A stretch of DNA of 64,000 bases, from NCBI RefSeq assembly GCF_003076275.1, contig NZ_CP029064.1, positions 186,001-250,000 on the forward strand, read 5' to 3'. This stretch comes from Microbulbifer sp. A4B17. Its GTDB lineage: Bacteria; Pseudomonadota; Gammaproteobacteria; Pseudomonadales; Cellvibrionaceae. Positions within the stretch are counted from its first letter, which is position 1; each line of letters opens with the position of its first letter. The position numbers were made by a program, and so were the translations under genes. The notes below the pieces were generated by a model. It had not been told where the DNA came from. It saw only the letters and a program-made list of their open reading frames with translations, and did not search any database. Shown here piece after piece: positions 28,125 to 37,180 of this stretch.

Positions 28125-29075
28125 ATGGGTTTTCTTAAACCGGCCTTTATAACGGCAACTGGTTTTCTGCTAGCGGCTTTGCATATCGGCGTGTCCGCCG
28201 AACCTCTACTTAAAGTCAGTAAACGCCCAGATGGATCAGCGCTTTACTGGTCTTTAGAGCAGCCATCGGCTAATGGGAACTATGGCTTGTTTCTGATAGC
28301 CCAGGGATCTGGCTGCCTACCTGCTGTTAAAAATACTACTATCCAACAGGCTAAAGAGTTAGCGGCAGGATATGTTGTTTTAATGGTAGAAAAATATGGT
28401 GTAACTCACTCTGACAGCCCGGAAGAGCAATTTAAAGATTGTTCAAAAGAGTATGTAGCTAACCATACAGTTGAGCAGCGTGCAGTAGATGTAGAGCAGA
28501 TTGTCGACGAACTGCGCGGGGCTGATTGGTGGAATGGCAAACTGGTCTTGTTCGGCGATTCCGAGGGTGGTGATCTTGTTGCACGACTGGCGCCGAGGCT
28601 AAATCCCGATGCGGCAGTGGTATTTTCAAGTGGATTGGGGGAGTCCTTTGCTCAAGTGTTAAAGAGTTTGGTTCCGCCCCACGTAGCTAAAGAGGTAGAT
28701 GCCAAACTCGCCTATGCCCGAGCTAACCCAGAAAGCGCAGAAGTCTGGGGTGGTAATTCTATGCGCTGGTGGGCCGATGTCGTCGATCGGGTACCGGTCA
28801 ATGATTTATTGAACAGCCATGCCCCCGTATTATTGATCCAGGGTACAGAAGATAAATCTGCCCCGGTCAGTTCCGGCCGAGCAACACGAGATGCCTATGC
28901 ATCAGCCGGACGTTGTGAGCTGACTTATTGGGAGTACCCCGGTTACGATCACTATATGACAGATAAGGATGGCGTAAATCACCGGGAAGAAGTCTTTAAA
29001 AGAATTGCTGGATGGATTAATAAGACTGCACTAAATGGGGCTCCCGGGTGTATCCCTGGTGCCGGTAAAAGTTGA
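28125..29075 (+). CDS. Exported alpha/beta hydrolase
   Basis: Protein of 316 residues with an N-terminal signal (FITATGFLLAALHIGVSA). The nucleophile elbow is GDSEGG with Ser146, the acidic residue is in GTEDKSAPV, and the catalytic His is in YDHYM. Together these make a complete alpha/beta-hydrolase triad. Several cysteines suggest a disulfide-stabilised periplasmic enzyme. It resembles dienelactone-hydrolase or acyl-hydrolase relatives; the substrate is not evident. Its stop lies only 9 bp before the metallo-beta-lactamase start, so both are probably expressed together. Confidence 0.8.
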   Translation: MGFLKPAFITATGFLLAALHIGVSAEPLLKVSKRPDGSALYWSLEQPSANGNYGLFLIAQGSGCLPAVKNTTIQQAKELAAGYVVLMVEKYGVTHSDSPEEQFKDCSKEYVANHTVEQRAVDVEQIVDELRGADWWNGKLVLFGDSEGGDLVARLAPRLNPDAAVVFSSGLGESFAQVLKSLVPPHVAKEVDAKLAYARANPESAEVWGGNSMRWWADVVDRVPVNDLLNSHAPVLLIQGTEDKSAPVSSGRATRDAYASAGRCELTYWEYPGYDHYMTDKDGVNHREEVFKRIAGWINKTALNGAPGCIPGAGKS

Positions 29076-29084
29076 GACTGATCA

Positions 29085-29957
29085 ATGAATATAAGAATCC
29101 AATTAGCCGCAATAGTAATGGCAGCTTATTCCAGTTTTTCGGCAGCGGAAAACTATGCTGTCTTACCACAACTGGAAACCTACAAAGTACCAGAATCCTG
29201 GCGTCAGCCAGTAGCGCCTCTAAAGGTTGCAAGTAACACGTGGCAAATAGGTACCGAGGGAATTACCTCACTGTTATTAAAAGGCAAAGAGGGATCGATT
29301 CTAATTGACGGCGGTATGGAGCAGACGGCCGAGCATTTATTGGAGAATATGCGCAGATTGGGAGTTGCCCCCTCGGATCTCAAATTAATCTTGCACAGCC
29401 AAGCTCATGCAGACCACATTGGTTCTATAGCTGAGCTAAAACGCGTAACTGGTGCACAGGTGGTAACCAATGCCGAGTCAGCGGTGTTAATGGCTCGCGG
29501 TGGTGCCAATGATATTCACTTTGCCGATAAAATCTTATATCCGCCAATAAAGGCGGATCGTATTCTGCACGATGGTGAGCAAGTGGTTTTAGGGGATTTG
29601 CGCCTGCGCGTGCATTTTATCCCAGGCCATACCCCGGGCAGTATGGCCTGGACCTGGGAAGACAAAGTGGATGGTAAAATTACAGACATAGCCTATGTTG
29701 ATAGCCTTTCAGCGCCCGGTTATCAACTGATTGATAACCGCCGCTACCCCAATATCCTAGAGGACTTCCGTGCAAGTTTCGCCCGTGTGCGCGAGTTACC
29801 TTGTGATTTACTACTTACCCCCCATGTACCTGCCAGCGGCTGGGAGTTTAAAAACACAGCTATACAGAAAAAATCAGTAAGCTGCCTTCAGTATGCACAG
29901 AAAGCGGAAGAAAAATTAAATGAACAGCTAGAAGCTGAGAAAGATTCTGCTGACTAG
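29085..29957 (+). CDS. Subclass B3 metallo-beta-lactamase, Gln116-type
   Basis: Periplasmic zinc hydrolase of 290 residues with a signal peptide ending near SFSAAE. The zinc motif reads HSQAHADH: Gln106, His108, Asp110 and His111, then His182 (PGHTPGSMAW) and His247 (LTPHVPASGW). YVDSLSAPGYQL is the B3 fingerprint. In standard numbering position 116, usually His, is Gln, as in GOB-type enzymes. It is probably a beta-lactamase with carbapenem potential, but a lactonase or other MBL-fold role is not excluded. Co-transcription with an exported hydrolase 9 bp upstream is likely. Confidence 0.85.
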   Translation: MNIRIQLAAIVMAAYSSFSAAENYAVLPQLETYKVPESWRQPVAPLKVASNTWQIGTEGITSLLLKGKEGSILIDGGMEQTAEHLLENMRRLGVAPSDLKLILHSQAHADHIGSIAELKRVTGAQVVTNAESAVLMARGGANDIHFADKILYPPIKADRILHDGEQVVLGDLRLRVHFIPGHTPGSMAWTWEDKVDGKITDIAYVDSLSAPGYQLIDNRRYPNILEDFRASFARVRELPCDLLLTPHVPASGWEFKNTAIQKKSVSCLQYAQKAEEKLNEQLEAEKDSAD

Positions 29958-29988
29958 ATATTGGCGACATAAAATATGGTCCGGCAAA

Positions 29989-30186
29989 CTAACGCCGGGC
30001 CAAAAATTGATGTACTTTTGGCACAAGATAGAAATACATTAATGGGACCAGAATAGCGGTCATTATTAGCGCTTTTAAACCAATTGCAATTTGTAATTCC
30101 AGTGCCTGCATCCCCAGAAGTAATAGAGTAACAATAGGGTAAACCAATGCCCAGATGCATAGGGCATGTAGTATCGGTTTCTTCAT
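29989..30186 (-). CDS. Small two-helix membrane protein (DUF2798-like)
   Basis: Sixty-five-residue protein with two hydrophobic helices (ALCIWALVYPIVTLLLLGM and ALIMTAILVPLMYFYLVP) and positive ends. It resembles small DUF2798-type membrane proteins, though I am not certain of the family. Its start overlaps the marR-type stop by 4 bp (ATGA), placing it last in a three-gene operon. Function unknown. Confidence 0.6.
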   Translation of the reverse strand: MKKPILHALCIWALVYPIVTLLLLGMQALELQIAIGLKALIMTAILVPLMYFYLVPKVHQFLARR

Positions 30187-30626
30187 TTGTTCAATTCCTC
30201 CATAAATTTAGAAATTGTCTTAAAATACCCGGGCAGTATTTTCTGTAAAAATTGTTTTCCACTCTTGGTGAGGGCTACACATTTTGCCCTGCCATCGCTA
30301 GAATCTGTCTCCATAGCGATAAGCTCATCTTCCACCATACTTTTCAAGGTTCGTGTCATTACCGGCCGAGAAACATCAATGCGCTCTGCAATTTCTGAAG
30401 CCAGCAAACTGTCTCTTTGAGGCTCCCGGTCGATAACGATCATTACCAGGAAACGCAGCTGGGAGGTTCCGTGCTCGGAAAAATAACCCTCCAGCTCCCG
30501 CAATAGCAGACTCGCATCGCGCATCATGGTAAGGGCGCCCTGAACGGCAGCGGGATTTTTTACAGAAAATCGTTTGGCATACCCATCAACCATCTGTTGC
30601 GTGGGAAGTTCTTTGAGAAAAAACAT
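30183..30626 (-). CDS. MarR-family transcriptional regulator
   Basis: Winged-helix regulator of 147 residues. The HTH includes SEIAERIDVSRPVMTRTLKSMVEDELI, and the wing has DSSDGRAKCVALTKSG, both standard for MarR. It is the middle gene of the monooxygenase-marR-membrane protein operon and likely represses it from the palindrome at 30943-30960, with release by a phenolic or quinone ligand (family-based inference). No good ribosome site precedes the ATG at 30626, so it may rely on coupling with the upstream gene, which ends 6 bp earlier. Confidence 0.88.
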   Translation of the reverse strand: MFFLKELPTQQMVDGYAKRFSVKNPAAVQGALTMMRDASLLLRELEGYFSEHGTSQLRFLVMIVIDREPQRDSLLASEIAERIDVSRPVMTRTLKSMVEDELIAMETDSSDGRAKCVALTKSGKQFLQKILPGYFKTISKFMEELNK

Positions 30627-30632
30627 CGGGGG

Positions 30633-30920
30633 TTACGCTAACCTCTCCAGCTTATTAATTTCCACAGGCTCTTTTAGCCACTCTTGATAGGCTTCGAATA
30701 TCGGAGCGATATAGGGCATAGCGTAATGCTTGTCTAAGTCTTCCTGGCTACGCCACTCTTCGTATAAAAACAGGTGTTTCCCATCCTCGTGCACAGCAAA
30801 CTGCAGGCAGCCCTCTTCCTTCAACGTATTAGCCACTATGGATAGGATGGCCTGCTTGGCTCGCGTAAAGAACTCCGCCTTGGGAGAAATCTTGGCAATA
30901 ATGAATAGATGCTTGTTCAT
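30633..30920 (-). CDS. Antibiotic biosynthesis monooxygenase (ABM/YgiN-like) protein
   Basis: Ninety-five-residue dimeric ferredoxin-like fold protein of the ABM family. KEEGCLQFAVHEDGKHLFLYEEWRSQEDLDKHYAMPY covers the family core, shown here only as landmarks (EEGCLQF, FLYEEWRSQE, HYAMPY). Relatives such as YgiN act as quinol monooxygenases. As first gene of an operon with a MarR regulator, it probably detoxifies a quinone-like inducer. Confidence 0.85.
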   Translation of the reverse strand: MNKHLFIIAKISPKAEFFTRAKQAILSIVANTLKEEGCLQFAVHEDGKHLFLYEEWRSQEDLDKHYAMPYIAPIFEAYQEWLKEPVEINKLERLA

Positions 30921-30942
30921 ACATAGTGCCTTTATATAAAAG

Positions 30943-30960
30943 TGGTTACCATGATAACCA
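30943..30960. promoter_or_regulatory. Probable MarR operator
   Basis: TGGTTACCATGATAACCA is an 18-bp palindrome with 16 of 18 positions symmetric, 23 bp upstream of the monooxygenase start. Size and symmetry fit a MarR-family dimer site, and position suits autorepression of the ABM-marR operon. Confidence 0.6.
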
Positions 30961-31187
30961 TATGGACGATTATGTCAAATGATCACCACGCCAGAAAAAT
31001 GATGGGCTACTACCAAATGTGGCGGAAAGAAAAGATTGGGGTACTCAGAGTTAGGTGGCCAAAAATAGTTTGCCACTACAGTAGCAAGAAATATCAAAAA
31101 TCAACGTAGGTATTTTTGTATGCTCAGTTTCGATTGTTTACATGTGTGTATTAAAACACAAAGTGTTCAATAATTGAGGATACGATA

Positions 31188-31925
31188 GTGCCTTTTAAAA
31201 ACAGAAAAGCAGCTAACCCCCTATTCTCACCTGAAGAGGTTGCGGAAACCCACAGAATTCTAGCCAGAGTTCGCAGCCAGGCATACGGTAGAACCAGAAT
31301 TAAATTATTTTCACAGTCTCCTGGAAGCGGAGTTCACACTGTGCTGGCAAGGAATCAGGTTAAGGGGGGGATTTGTTGTGCGCTGTCGCTTTATTGGCTT
31401 AAAGGCCAACTTAGCGACCCAGTTAACAATCAGGGTTACTTAAACTCTTTAATGGGACAAGGCGGAAGTGGCATAACTAATGCCATAATGCCAGCAATAC
31501 AATTGAATAATGCGATAAAGGCCCCGGATACTCAGCTACAAGATGCCAACATTTGGTTGCACGATAGTGGTTTCACTGGAGCAGTGAAACGTAAAAAATC
31601 CGTAAGCTGGGTGTCAGCAGGGGTCAGTGACTATTTTTGTGAGGCGCCATCGATTAATCCATATCGTTTGATCGCTATCCGAGGAGGCTATGACCATGCT
31701 ATGGCCCTGGATCTTGTAAATTTAGAATTTTTTGATCCCAACATAGGTGCATTTCAATTTAAGCACCTGATGTACCTTAAAAATTTTTTGAACGACACAG
31801 TTTTTCCTCTTTTAAACCGAGTAATGGGAAGTAAGGAGTCAAATTATTTGGGGAGACACTATTTTTCGTTGGTGCAGATGGGGTGCTACAGAAAAAATAT
31901 AAATAGACAGTATTTCAGCGTTTGA
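31188..31925 (+). CDS. Putative YopT-type (C58-like) cysteine protease
   Basis: AT-rich orphan gene encoding 245 residues. Three motifs in the right order resemble the YopT/AvrPphB catalytic triad: GGICCALSLYW (Cys63 or Cys64), GGYDHAMALD (His170) and FFDPNIGAFQF (Asp183). Spacing between them is close to family members. There is no signal peptide or membrane segment. The GTG start at 31188 has TGAGGA 7 nt upstream. If correct, the product may be a host- or competitor-directed effector, or an intracellular protease. No secretion genes are nearby. The assignment rests on motifs only and needs a profile search. Confidence 0.5.
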   Translation: MPFKNRKAANPLFSPEEVAETHRILARVRSQAYGRTRIKLFSQSPGSGVHTVLARNQVKGGICCALSLYWLKGQLSDPVNNQGYLNSLMGQGGSGITNAIMPAIQLNNAIKAPDTQLQDANIWLHDSGFTGAVKRKKSVSWVSAGVSDYFCEAPSINPYRLIAIRGGYDHAMALDLVNLEFFDPNIGAFQFKHLMYLKNFLNDTVFPLLNRVMGSKESNYLGRHYFSLVQMGCYRKNINRQYFSV

Positions 31926-32036
31926 AATGCCTAGGTCCTAAATGCTCTGAAGGCTCCCTAGATCGGACCTTCTTGTGGAGTTGTTCAGAGACTCCTAAGC
32001 TGTTGCCCGACCCGATATGTACATTGTATTGGCAAA

Positions 32037-33527
32037 TTAGGCTTTAGCCGTTTGACGCCTATCCAGATTGCGGTAGGCAAGTGCCTCGGCAATTTGCGCA
32101 GTACTTATACTCTCTAAATTAGCGAGGTCTGCCAGGGTTCGAGCTACTTTAAGAATACGGTGGTAGCTACGCGCGGATAGCCCCAGTTTTTCCACCGACT
32201 GGCGTAAGAGGTGCTTTTCCTTTTCCCCCAAGGCACAGCACTTTTCCAGCTCTGTGCCTTTTAACAGGTTATTTGTCTTGCCTTGCCGCTGTATTTGTTG
32301 CTGGCGCGCGGCACAAACTCTCTCTCTCACGGCATCGGAAGTTTCTCCGGGAGCTGAATCCTGTAATTGCACAGCATTCATAGTGCCCACCTCCACCTGC
32401 ATATCGATACGATCCAGCAGGGGGCCAGAGAGTTTGTTGCGATATCGATCTATCTGGTCCGGCGTGCAGCGACAGCGGGGCTCACCTAAATACCCACAAG
32501 GGCAGGGGTTCATAGCCCCGACCAGCTGAAAGTGGGCGGGGTAGGTGACTTGGGCTCGGGCGCGGGAGATTCGCACTTCACCATTCTCCAGGGGTTCCCG
32601 CAGTATCTCCAGGGCGTGCCTGGGGAATTCGGGCATTTCATCGAGGAATAGGACTCCCCGGTGCGCGAGGGAGATCTCACCGGGCCTTGGGGTGCTGCCA
32701 CCACCGACCAGCGCTGTTGGTGAGGCGCTGTGGTGTGGGGCCCTGAAAGGGCGCAGGCTCTGGTGAGGTAGGCCTGCGCTGGAGTAAACGCTCGCTACCT
32801 CTAATGACTCTTCAGTTGTCAGCGGGGGCAATATACCCGGCAGGCGGCTGGCCAACATGGTTTTGCCGGTGCCGGGAGGACCGTAAAAAAGCAGATTGTG
32901 GCCCCCGGCTGCTGCCACTTCGAGAGCGCGGCGGGCCTTTAGTTGGCCGCGTACATCGGCTAAGTCCGCGCACAGGTGCTCTTCGGCAACAGGCTCTGCA
33001 ACAGCTTTAGGCATAGATTCACGCCCATGAAGTTCGGCGCAAACCTGCAGTAAGGAGCTGGCGATTCTGACTTCGCCGGTTGCCAGCGCGGCTTCCGCAC
33101 CGTTCTCCGTAGGCACAACCAGTTTACGGTCTTCATTGGTGCAGGCTACCGCTGCCGGTAAGCTACCACTTACTTCCCGCAAGGCGCCGGTGAGTGCTAG
33201 CTCGCCAATAAATTCATAGTGTTCCAGAATCTCGGTGGGAACCTGCCCCGAGGCGCTGAGAATACCGATGGCGATGGCCAGATCGTAGCGGCCACCTTCC
33301 TTGGGTAGGTCGGCGGGGGCGAGGTTGACGGTAATACGGCGCTGGGGGAAGTCGAAATGGCTGTTGATTAGGGCGCTGCGGACACGGTCGCGGCTCTCCC
33401 GCACTGCCGCTTCCGGTAAACCCACAATATGAAAAGCAGGGAGTCCATTTGCCAGGTGGGTTTCTACGGTAACCAGAGGTGCAGAGACCCCGAGCTGAGC
33501 TCGGGAGTAGGTGACTGAGAGGCTCAC
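32037..33527 (-). CDS. comM: ComM/YifB-family AAA+ helicase (Mg-chelatase-like)
   Basis: Hexameric AAA+ branch-migration helicase that promotes heteroduplex formation during natural transformation. It is 496 residues. The N-terminal fold (ITVNLAPADLPKEGGRYDLAIA) precedes Walker A GPPGTGKT, Walker B GVLFLDEMPEF, and a zinc-type cluster in NPCPCGY...CRCTPDQI. The helical C-terminal Mg-chelatase extension ends ALAYRNLDR. Presence of comM is common even in non-competent species. It is transcribed towards the YopT-like gene; a 6-bp AGGTCC/GGACCT repeat lies between the two stops. Confidence 0.95.
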   Translation of the reverse strand: MSLSVTYSRAQLGVSAPLVTVETHLANGLPAFHIVGLPEAAVRESRDRVRSALINSHFDFPQRRITVNLAPADLPKEGGRYDLAIAIGILSASGQVPTEILEHYEFIGELALTGALREVSGSLPAAVACTNEDRKLVVPTENGAEAALATGEVRIASSLLQVCAELHGRESMPKAVAEPVAEEHLCADLADVRGQLKARRALEVAAAGGHNLLFYGPPGTGKTMLASRLPGILPPLTTEESLEVASVYSSAGLPHQSLRPFRAPHHSASPTALVGGGSTPRPGEISLAHRGVLFLDEMPEFPRHALEILREPLENGEVRISRARAQVTYPAHFQLVGAMNPCPCGYLGEPRCRCTPDQIDRYRNKLSGPLLDRIDMQVEVGTMNAVQLQDSAPGETSDAVRERVCAARQQQIQRQGKTNNLLKGTELEKCCALGEKEKHLLRQSVEKLGLSARSYHRILKVARTLADLANLESISTAQIAEALAYRNLDRRQTAKA

Positions 33528-33556
33528 GATTTCATCCTTGAAGTGGCTCCCTGGGC

Positions 33557-33805
33557 TTAGTCCTTGGCGGCGCTGTCTCTCTGCGCCAGGGCCTGCTCCA
33601 GCATTTCGACCTTATCTTCGAGTCGTGCCAGCTTTTCCCGGGTCCGGCGCAGTATCTCTACCTGAGTGTCGAACTCTCGCTGGGAGACCAATGGCAATTT
33701 ATCCAGTGATACTTCCAGAGCACTGCGCAAGTCGCTGGTCACCACGGCGCCCTGTTGTTGTAGCTCTTTCAGCAGCTGTTGCAGTTTATCTGCTGCCACG
33801 GGCAT
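33557..33805 (-). CDS. ubiK: Ubiquinone biosynthesis accessory factor UbiK
   Basis: Eighty-two-residue helical protein of the BMFP/YqiC family that supports aerobic ubiquinone synthesis with UbiJ. The C-terminal coiled coil (VEILRRTREKLARLEDKVE) and the N-terminal KLQQLLKELQQQG region are typical. ATG 33805 has GCGAGGAA just upstream; the longer frame would add an unrelated N-terminus. It sits upstream of comM on the same strand, 29 bp apart, as in Pseudomonas. Confidence 0.88.
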   Translation of the reverse strand: MPVAADKLQQLLKELQQQGAVVTSDLRSALEVSLDKLPLVSQREFDTQVEILRRTREKLARLEDKVEMLEQALAQRDSAAKD

Positions 33806-33943
33806 TTCCTCGCTAAATAAGATGGATTTGAATAGCACGGGATTGTAACCCAGTGCATTTTTTGGAAAAAGCAGCCTAACAGCGCACCGTTCTGAGCGCA
33901 CCTTAATCTTTACCTCCCCACTTCAGTGCAAAGGAAGAAAGGC

Positions 33944-33960
33944 AGTTCCATGTTGGTGCA
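33944..33960. promoter_or_regulatory. Candidate NtrC-binding site
   Basis: AGTTCCATGTTGGTGCA matches the E. coli glnA NtrC site AGCACTATATTGGTGCA at 13 of 17 positions, with a perfect right half (TTGGTGCA). It lies about 85 bp upstream of the sigma54-like promoter, a normal enhancer distance. Confidence 0.45.
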
Positions 33961-34044
33961 GCACTTTGTCTCTGAGTTTCTATTCGTACGAATTTTACTA
34001 ATTCAATTACTCCTAACTTATTGATTTTGCTTGCGGTTGCAGTG

Positions 34045-34060
34045 TTGGCATCAAGTCTGC
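34045..34060 (+). promoter_or_regulatory. Sigma54-type promoter (-24/-12)
   Basis: TTGGCATCAAGTCTGC has the invariant GG and GC separated by exactly 10 bp and a good TTGGCA -24 block. Location ahead of a porin and the ammonium transport genes fits RpoN/NtrC control. Confidence 0.6.
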
Positions 34061-34225
34061 AAACAATCTGTGCAGGTGTCCCATTAACGATCATTGGGAG
34101 TCTGGGAAAGTAGCAGTTCACGAGACGCAAGCGACCCTCTGTCACACCCGACAGTGAAGGACTGATTGCAGGCGGCGCCATAAAAGCACTCGAAAAAACA
34201 GCTTCAAAAGCCTTGGAGGATCAAA

Positions 34226-34951
34226 GTGGAAAATAAAATGTATAAAGTTGCCACTCTCGTTACCGGTGCCGTTCTCGCACTGGGCGCCGCAAATTTATCG
34301 ATGGCTGCCGAGGGCGGTCCCAGCATTAGTGCCAATGTGGGTCTTGTTTCTGACTATAGATTCCGTGGAATTAGCCAGACTGATGGAGGCCCGGCATTAC
34401 AGGGTGGTGTCGATGTCGATCTTGGAAACGGCATTTATCTTGGCACCTGGGCATCCCAAGTGGATTTTGATTACGAGACTGATCAAACCGACTACGAACA
34501 GGATTTTTACGGCGGTTATAGCGGAGATATCAATGACAGTGTCAGCTTTGATGTTGGCTACATCTATTACGCCTATCACGGCGGAAATGCCGATGAAGAT
34601 TACCAGGAAATATACGGCAGCCTGAGTTTTTCAGATTTAACGTTGGGGTTTGCCTATTCCGATGATTATTGGGCGGATACCGGTGAATTTTATTACCCTT
34701 ATGCGGAATATAGTTTCGCTCTTCCCTCAGATCTTTCTCTTGATCTACATCTGGGATTAAACCTTTTTGAAGAAGAAGGTTTTCTCGATGGATCTGATTC
34801 CTATATCGATTACTCCGTTTCCCTCAGTAAAGAATTTGGCGGCTTGAGCCTGAGTGCTTCTTTCGTGGGCACCGATGTCAGCGATAAAGAGTGCTACGAG
34901 ACCGACTGGTGTGAACCTACATTGCTCGCCGGTGCGACTTATACCTGGTAA
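34226..34951 (+). CDS. TorF-family putative outer-membrane porin
   Basis: Secreted beta-barrel of 241 residues: signal peptide (VTGAVLALGAANLSMA), then alternating strands with VGLVSDYRFRGISQTDGGPALQGG, the opening signature of the TorF (TIGR02001-type) family, and a C-terminal TYTW. The GTG start at 34226 has GGAGGA 6 nt upstream and is favoured over the ATG at 34238. It is first behind the sigma54 promoter and 53 bp before glnK, implying nitrogen-limited induction and perhaps outer-membrane passage of ammonium or amines (inference). Confidence 0.8.
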   Translation: MENKMYKVATLVTGAVLALGAANLSMAAEGGPSISANVGLVSDYRFRGISQTDGGPALQGGVDVDLGNGIYLGTWASQVDFDYETDQTDYEQDFYGGYSGDINDSVSFDVGYIYYAYHGGNADEDYQEIYGSLSFSDLTLGFAYSDDYWADTGEFYYPYAEYSFALPSDLSLDLHLGLNLFEEEGFLDGSDSYIDYSVSLSKEFGGLSLSASFVGTDVSDKECYETDWCEPTLLAGATYTW

Positions 34952-34971
34952 TACAACAGGGTCTTCGCTAA

Positions 34972-35343
<372 letters not shown>

Positions 35344-35397
35344 TTAACAACCGAAAACATAATTTTAAAAAATATCCAGATTTGAACGGAGAGGAAT

Positions 35398-36657
35398 ATG
35401 GAGAACCAAATTTTTCAATTGCAATATGCAATTGATACTTTTTACTTTCTGATGTGCGGAGCCTTGGTAATGTGGATGGCCGCTGGCTTTTCCATGCTGG
35501 AAGCCGGCTTGGTACGCTCCAAAAACACCACGGAAATTCTGACCAAGAATGTGGCTCTGTTTGCGATTGCCTGCATTATGTATCTGCTGACTGGCTACGC
35601 CATTATGTACGATGGTGGCTGGGCATTGTCCGGTATTGAGGCGTTTAGTCTGGAAGGTGTTCTCAGCGATTCAGCTGAAAATGGTTTTGAAGGTGACTCC
35701 GTTTATTCTGGAGCTTCAGACTTTTTCTTCCAGGTGGTTTTCGTAGCTACCGCAATGTCCATTGTTTCCGGTGCAGTTGCCGAGCGTATGAAATTGTGGA
35801 GCTTCCTGGCCTTTGCAGTAGTTTTGACCGGTTTTATTTACCCGCTGGAAGGTGCCTGGACCTGGGGTGGTAAAGAAGTTTTCGGCCTGTATAACCTGGG
35901 TGATCTCGGTTTCTCTGACTTTGCCGGTTCTGGCATCGTGCATATGGCGGGTGCGGCGGCTGCGCTCGCCGGTGTCCTGCTACTGGGCGCGCGCAAAGGT
36001 AAATACGGCCCCAACGGCCAAGTGTATGCCATTCCCGGTGCTAACTTGCCGCTGGCTACCCTGGGTACCTTTATCCTGTGGATGGGCTGGTTTGGCTTCA
36101 ATGGTGGCTCGGTATTGAAGCTGGGCGATGCTGCCAGCGCACACTCTGTCGCTATGGTCTTTGTAAATACCAATACTGCTGCTGCCGGTGGGGCTATTGC
36201 CGCACTGGTCACTGCCCGTATCCTATTTGGCAAGGCTGACCTGACCATGCTGTTGAATGGTGCCCTGGCCGGCCTGGTGGCAATTACGGCAGAGCCTTCA
36301 ACCCCGACTGCGCTGCAGGCAACCCTCTTCGGTATGATTGCCGGTGTGCTAGTGGTCTTCTCTATCATCACCCTGGATAAACTGAAAATTGATGATCCGG
36401 TAGGAGCAATTTCCGTACACGGTGTTGTCGGTTTACTTGGCTTGTTATTGGTACCTGTGACTAACGATGGTTCCAGCTTCAGAGGGCAGTTAATTGGTGC
36501 ACTGACTATCTTCGGCTGGGTATTCGTCAGCTCTCTGGCGGTGTGGTACCTGCTTAAGCTCGTCACTGGTATCCGTGTGAGCGAAGATGAGGAGCAAGAG
36601 GGTGTTGACTTGACCGAATGCGGAATGGAAGCTTACCCGGAATTTATGAGCAAATAA
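35398..36657 (+). CDS. amtB: Ammonium transporter AmtB
   Basis: Inner-membrane ammonium channel of 419 residues with about 11 hydrophobic helices. SMLEAGLVRSKN, the ammonium family motif GAAAALAGVLLLGARKG and the second pore histidine region ISVHGVVGLLG are visible. There is no signal-like leader before the first helix, unlike E. coli AmtB. The acidic C-terminal tail contacts GlnK. GGAGAGG stands just before the ATG. Confidence 0.95.
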   Translation: MENQIFQLQYAIDTFYFLMCGALVMWMAAGFSMLEAGLVRSKNTTEILTKNVALFAIACIMYLLTGYAIMYDGGWALSGIEAFSLEGVLSDSAENGFEGDSVYSGASDFFFQVVFVATAMSIVSGAVAERMKLWSFLAFAVVLTGFIYPLEGAWTWGGKEVFGLYNLGDLGFSDFAGSGIVHMAGAAAALAGVLLLGARKGKYGPNGQVYAIPGANLPLATLGTFILWMGWFGFNGGSVLKLGDAASAHSVAMVFVNTNTAAAGGAIAALVTARILFGKADLTMLLNGALAGLVAITAEPSTPTALQATLFGMIAGVLVVFSIITLDKLKIDDPVGAISVHGVVGLLGLLLVPVTNDGSSFRGQLIGALTIFGWVFVSSLAVWYLLKLVTGIRVSEDEEQEGVDLTECGMEAYPEFMSK

Positions 36658-36673
36658 GTTAACAGTGTCGGTG

Positions 36674-36693
36674 CTGCCCCATAACCGGGGCAG
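36674..36693 (+). other. Hairpin between amtB and the second PII gene
   Basis: A perfect 7-bp stem CTGCCCC/GGGGCAG with a 6-nt loop but no T-run. It could protect the upstream mRNA or attenuate read-through into the second PII gene. Confidence 0.45.
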
Positions 36694-36705
36694 TGACCTG
36701 GGTAA

Positions 36706-37083
<378 letters not shown>

Positions 37084-37156
37084 CCGTTGATAGCTCTTTC
37101 TCAACCTAGCGATTGAGTATCACCAGGGAGGCTCTGAGTAACTCCTTGACGCCTCC

Positions 37157-37180
37157 GAAAGCCCCGTAAGGGGCTTTCCC
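37157..37180 (+). terminator. Terminator of the nitrogen cluster
   Basis: A 9-bp stem GAAAGCCCC/GGGGCTTTC with a GTAA loop, 74 bp after the second PII gene. The U-run is short (TTTCCC). Confidence 0.7.

Larger units (their letters stand above)
33806..34225. other. Regulatory region of the nitrogen cluster
   Basis: About 420 bp without a credible gene. It contains a candidate NtrC site (33944-33960) and a sigma54-type promoter (34045-34060) directed at the porin-glnK-amtB-glnK genes. The transcript leader would be about 150 nt. Confidence 0.6.

Noticed and set aside
35838..36566. 242-codon minus-strand ORF
   Set aside because: Antisense to amtB, with a Ser/Pro/Thr-rich translation typical of a shadow frame.
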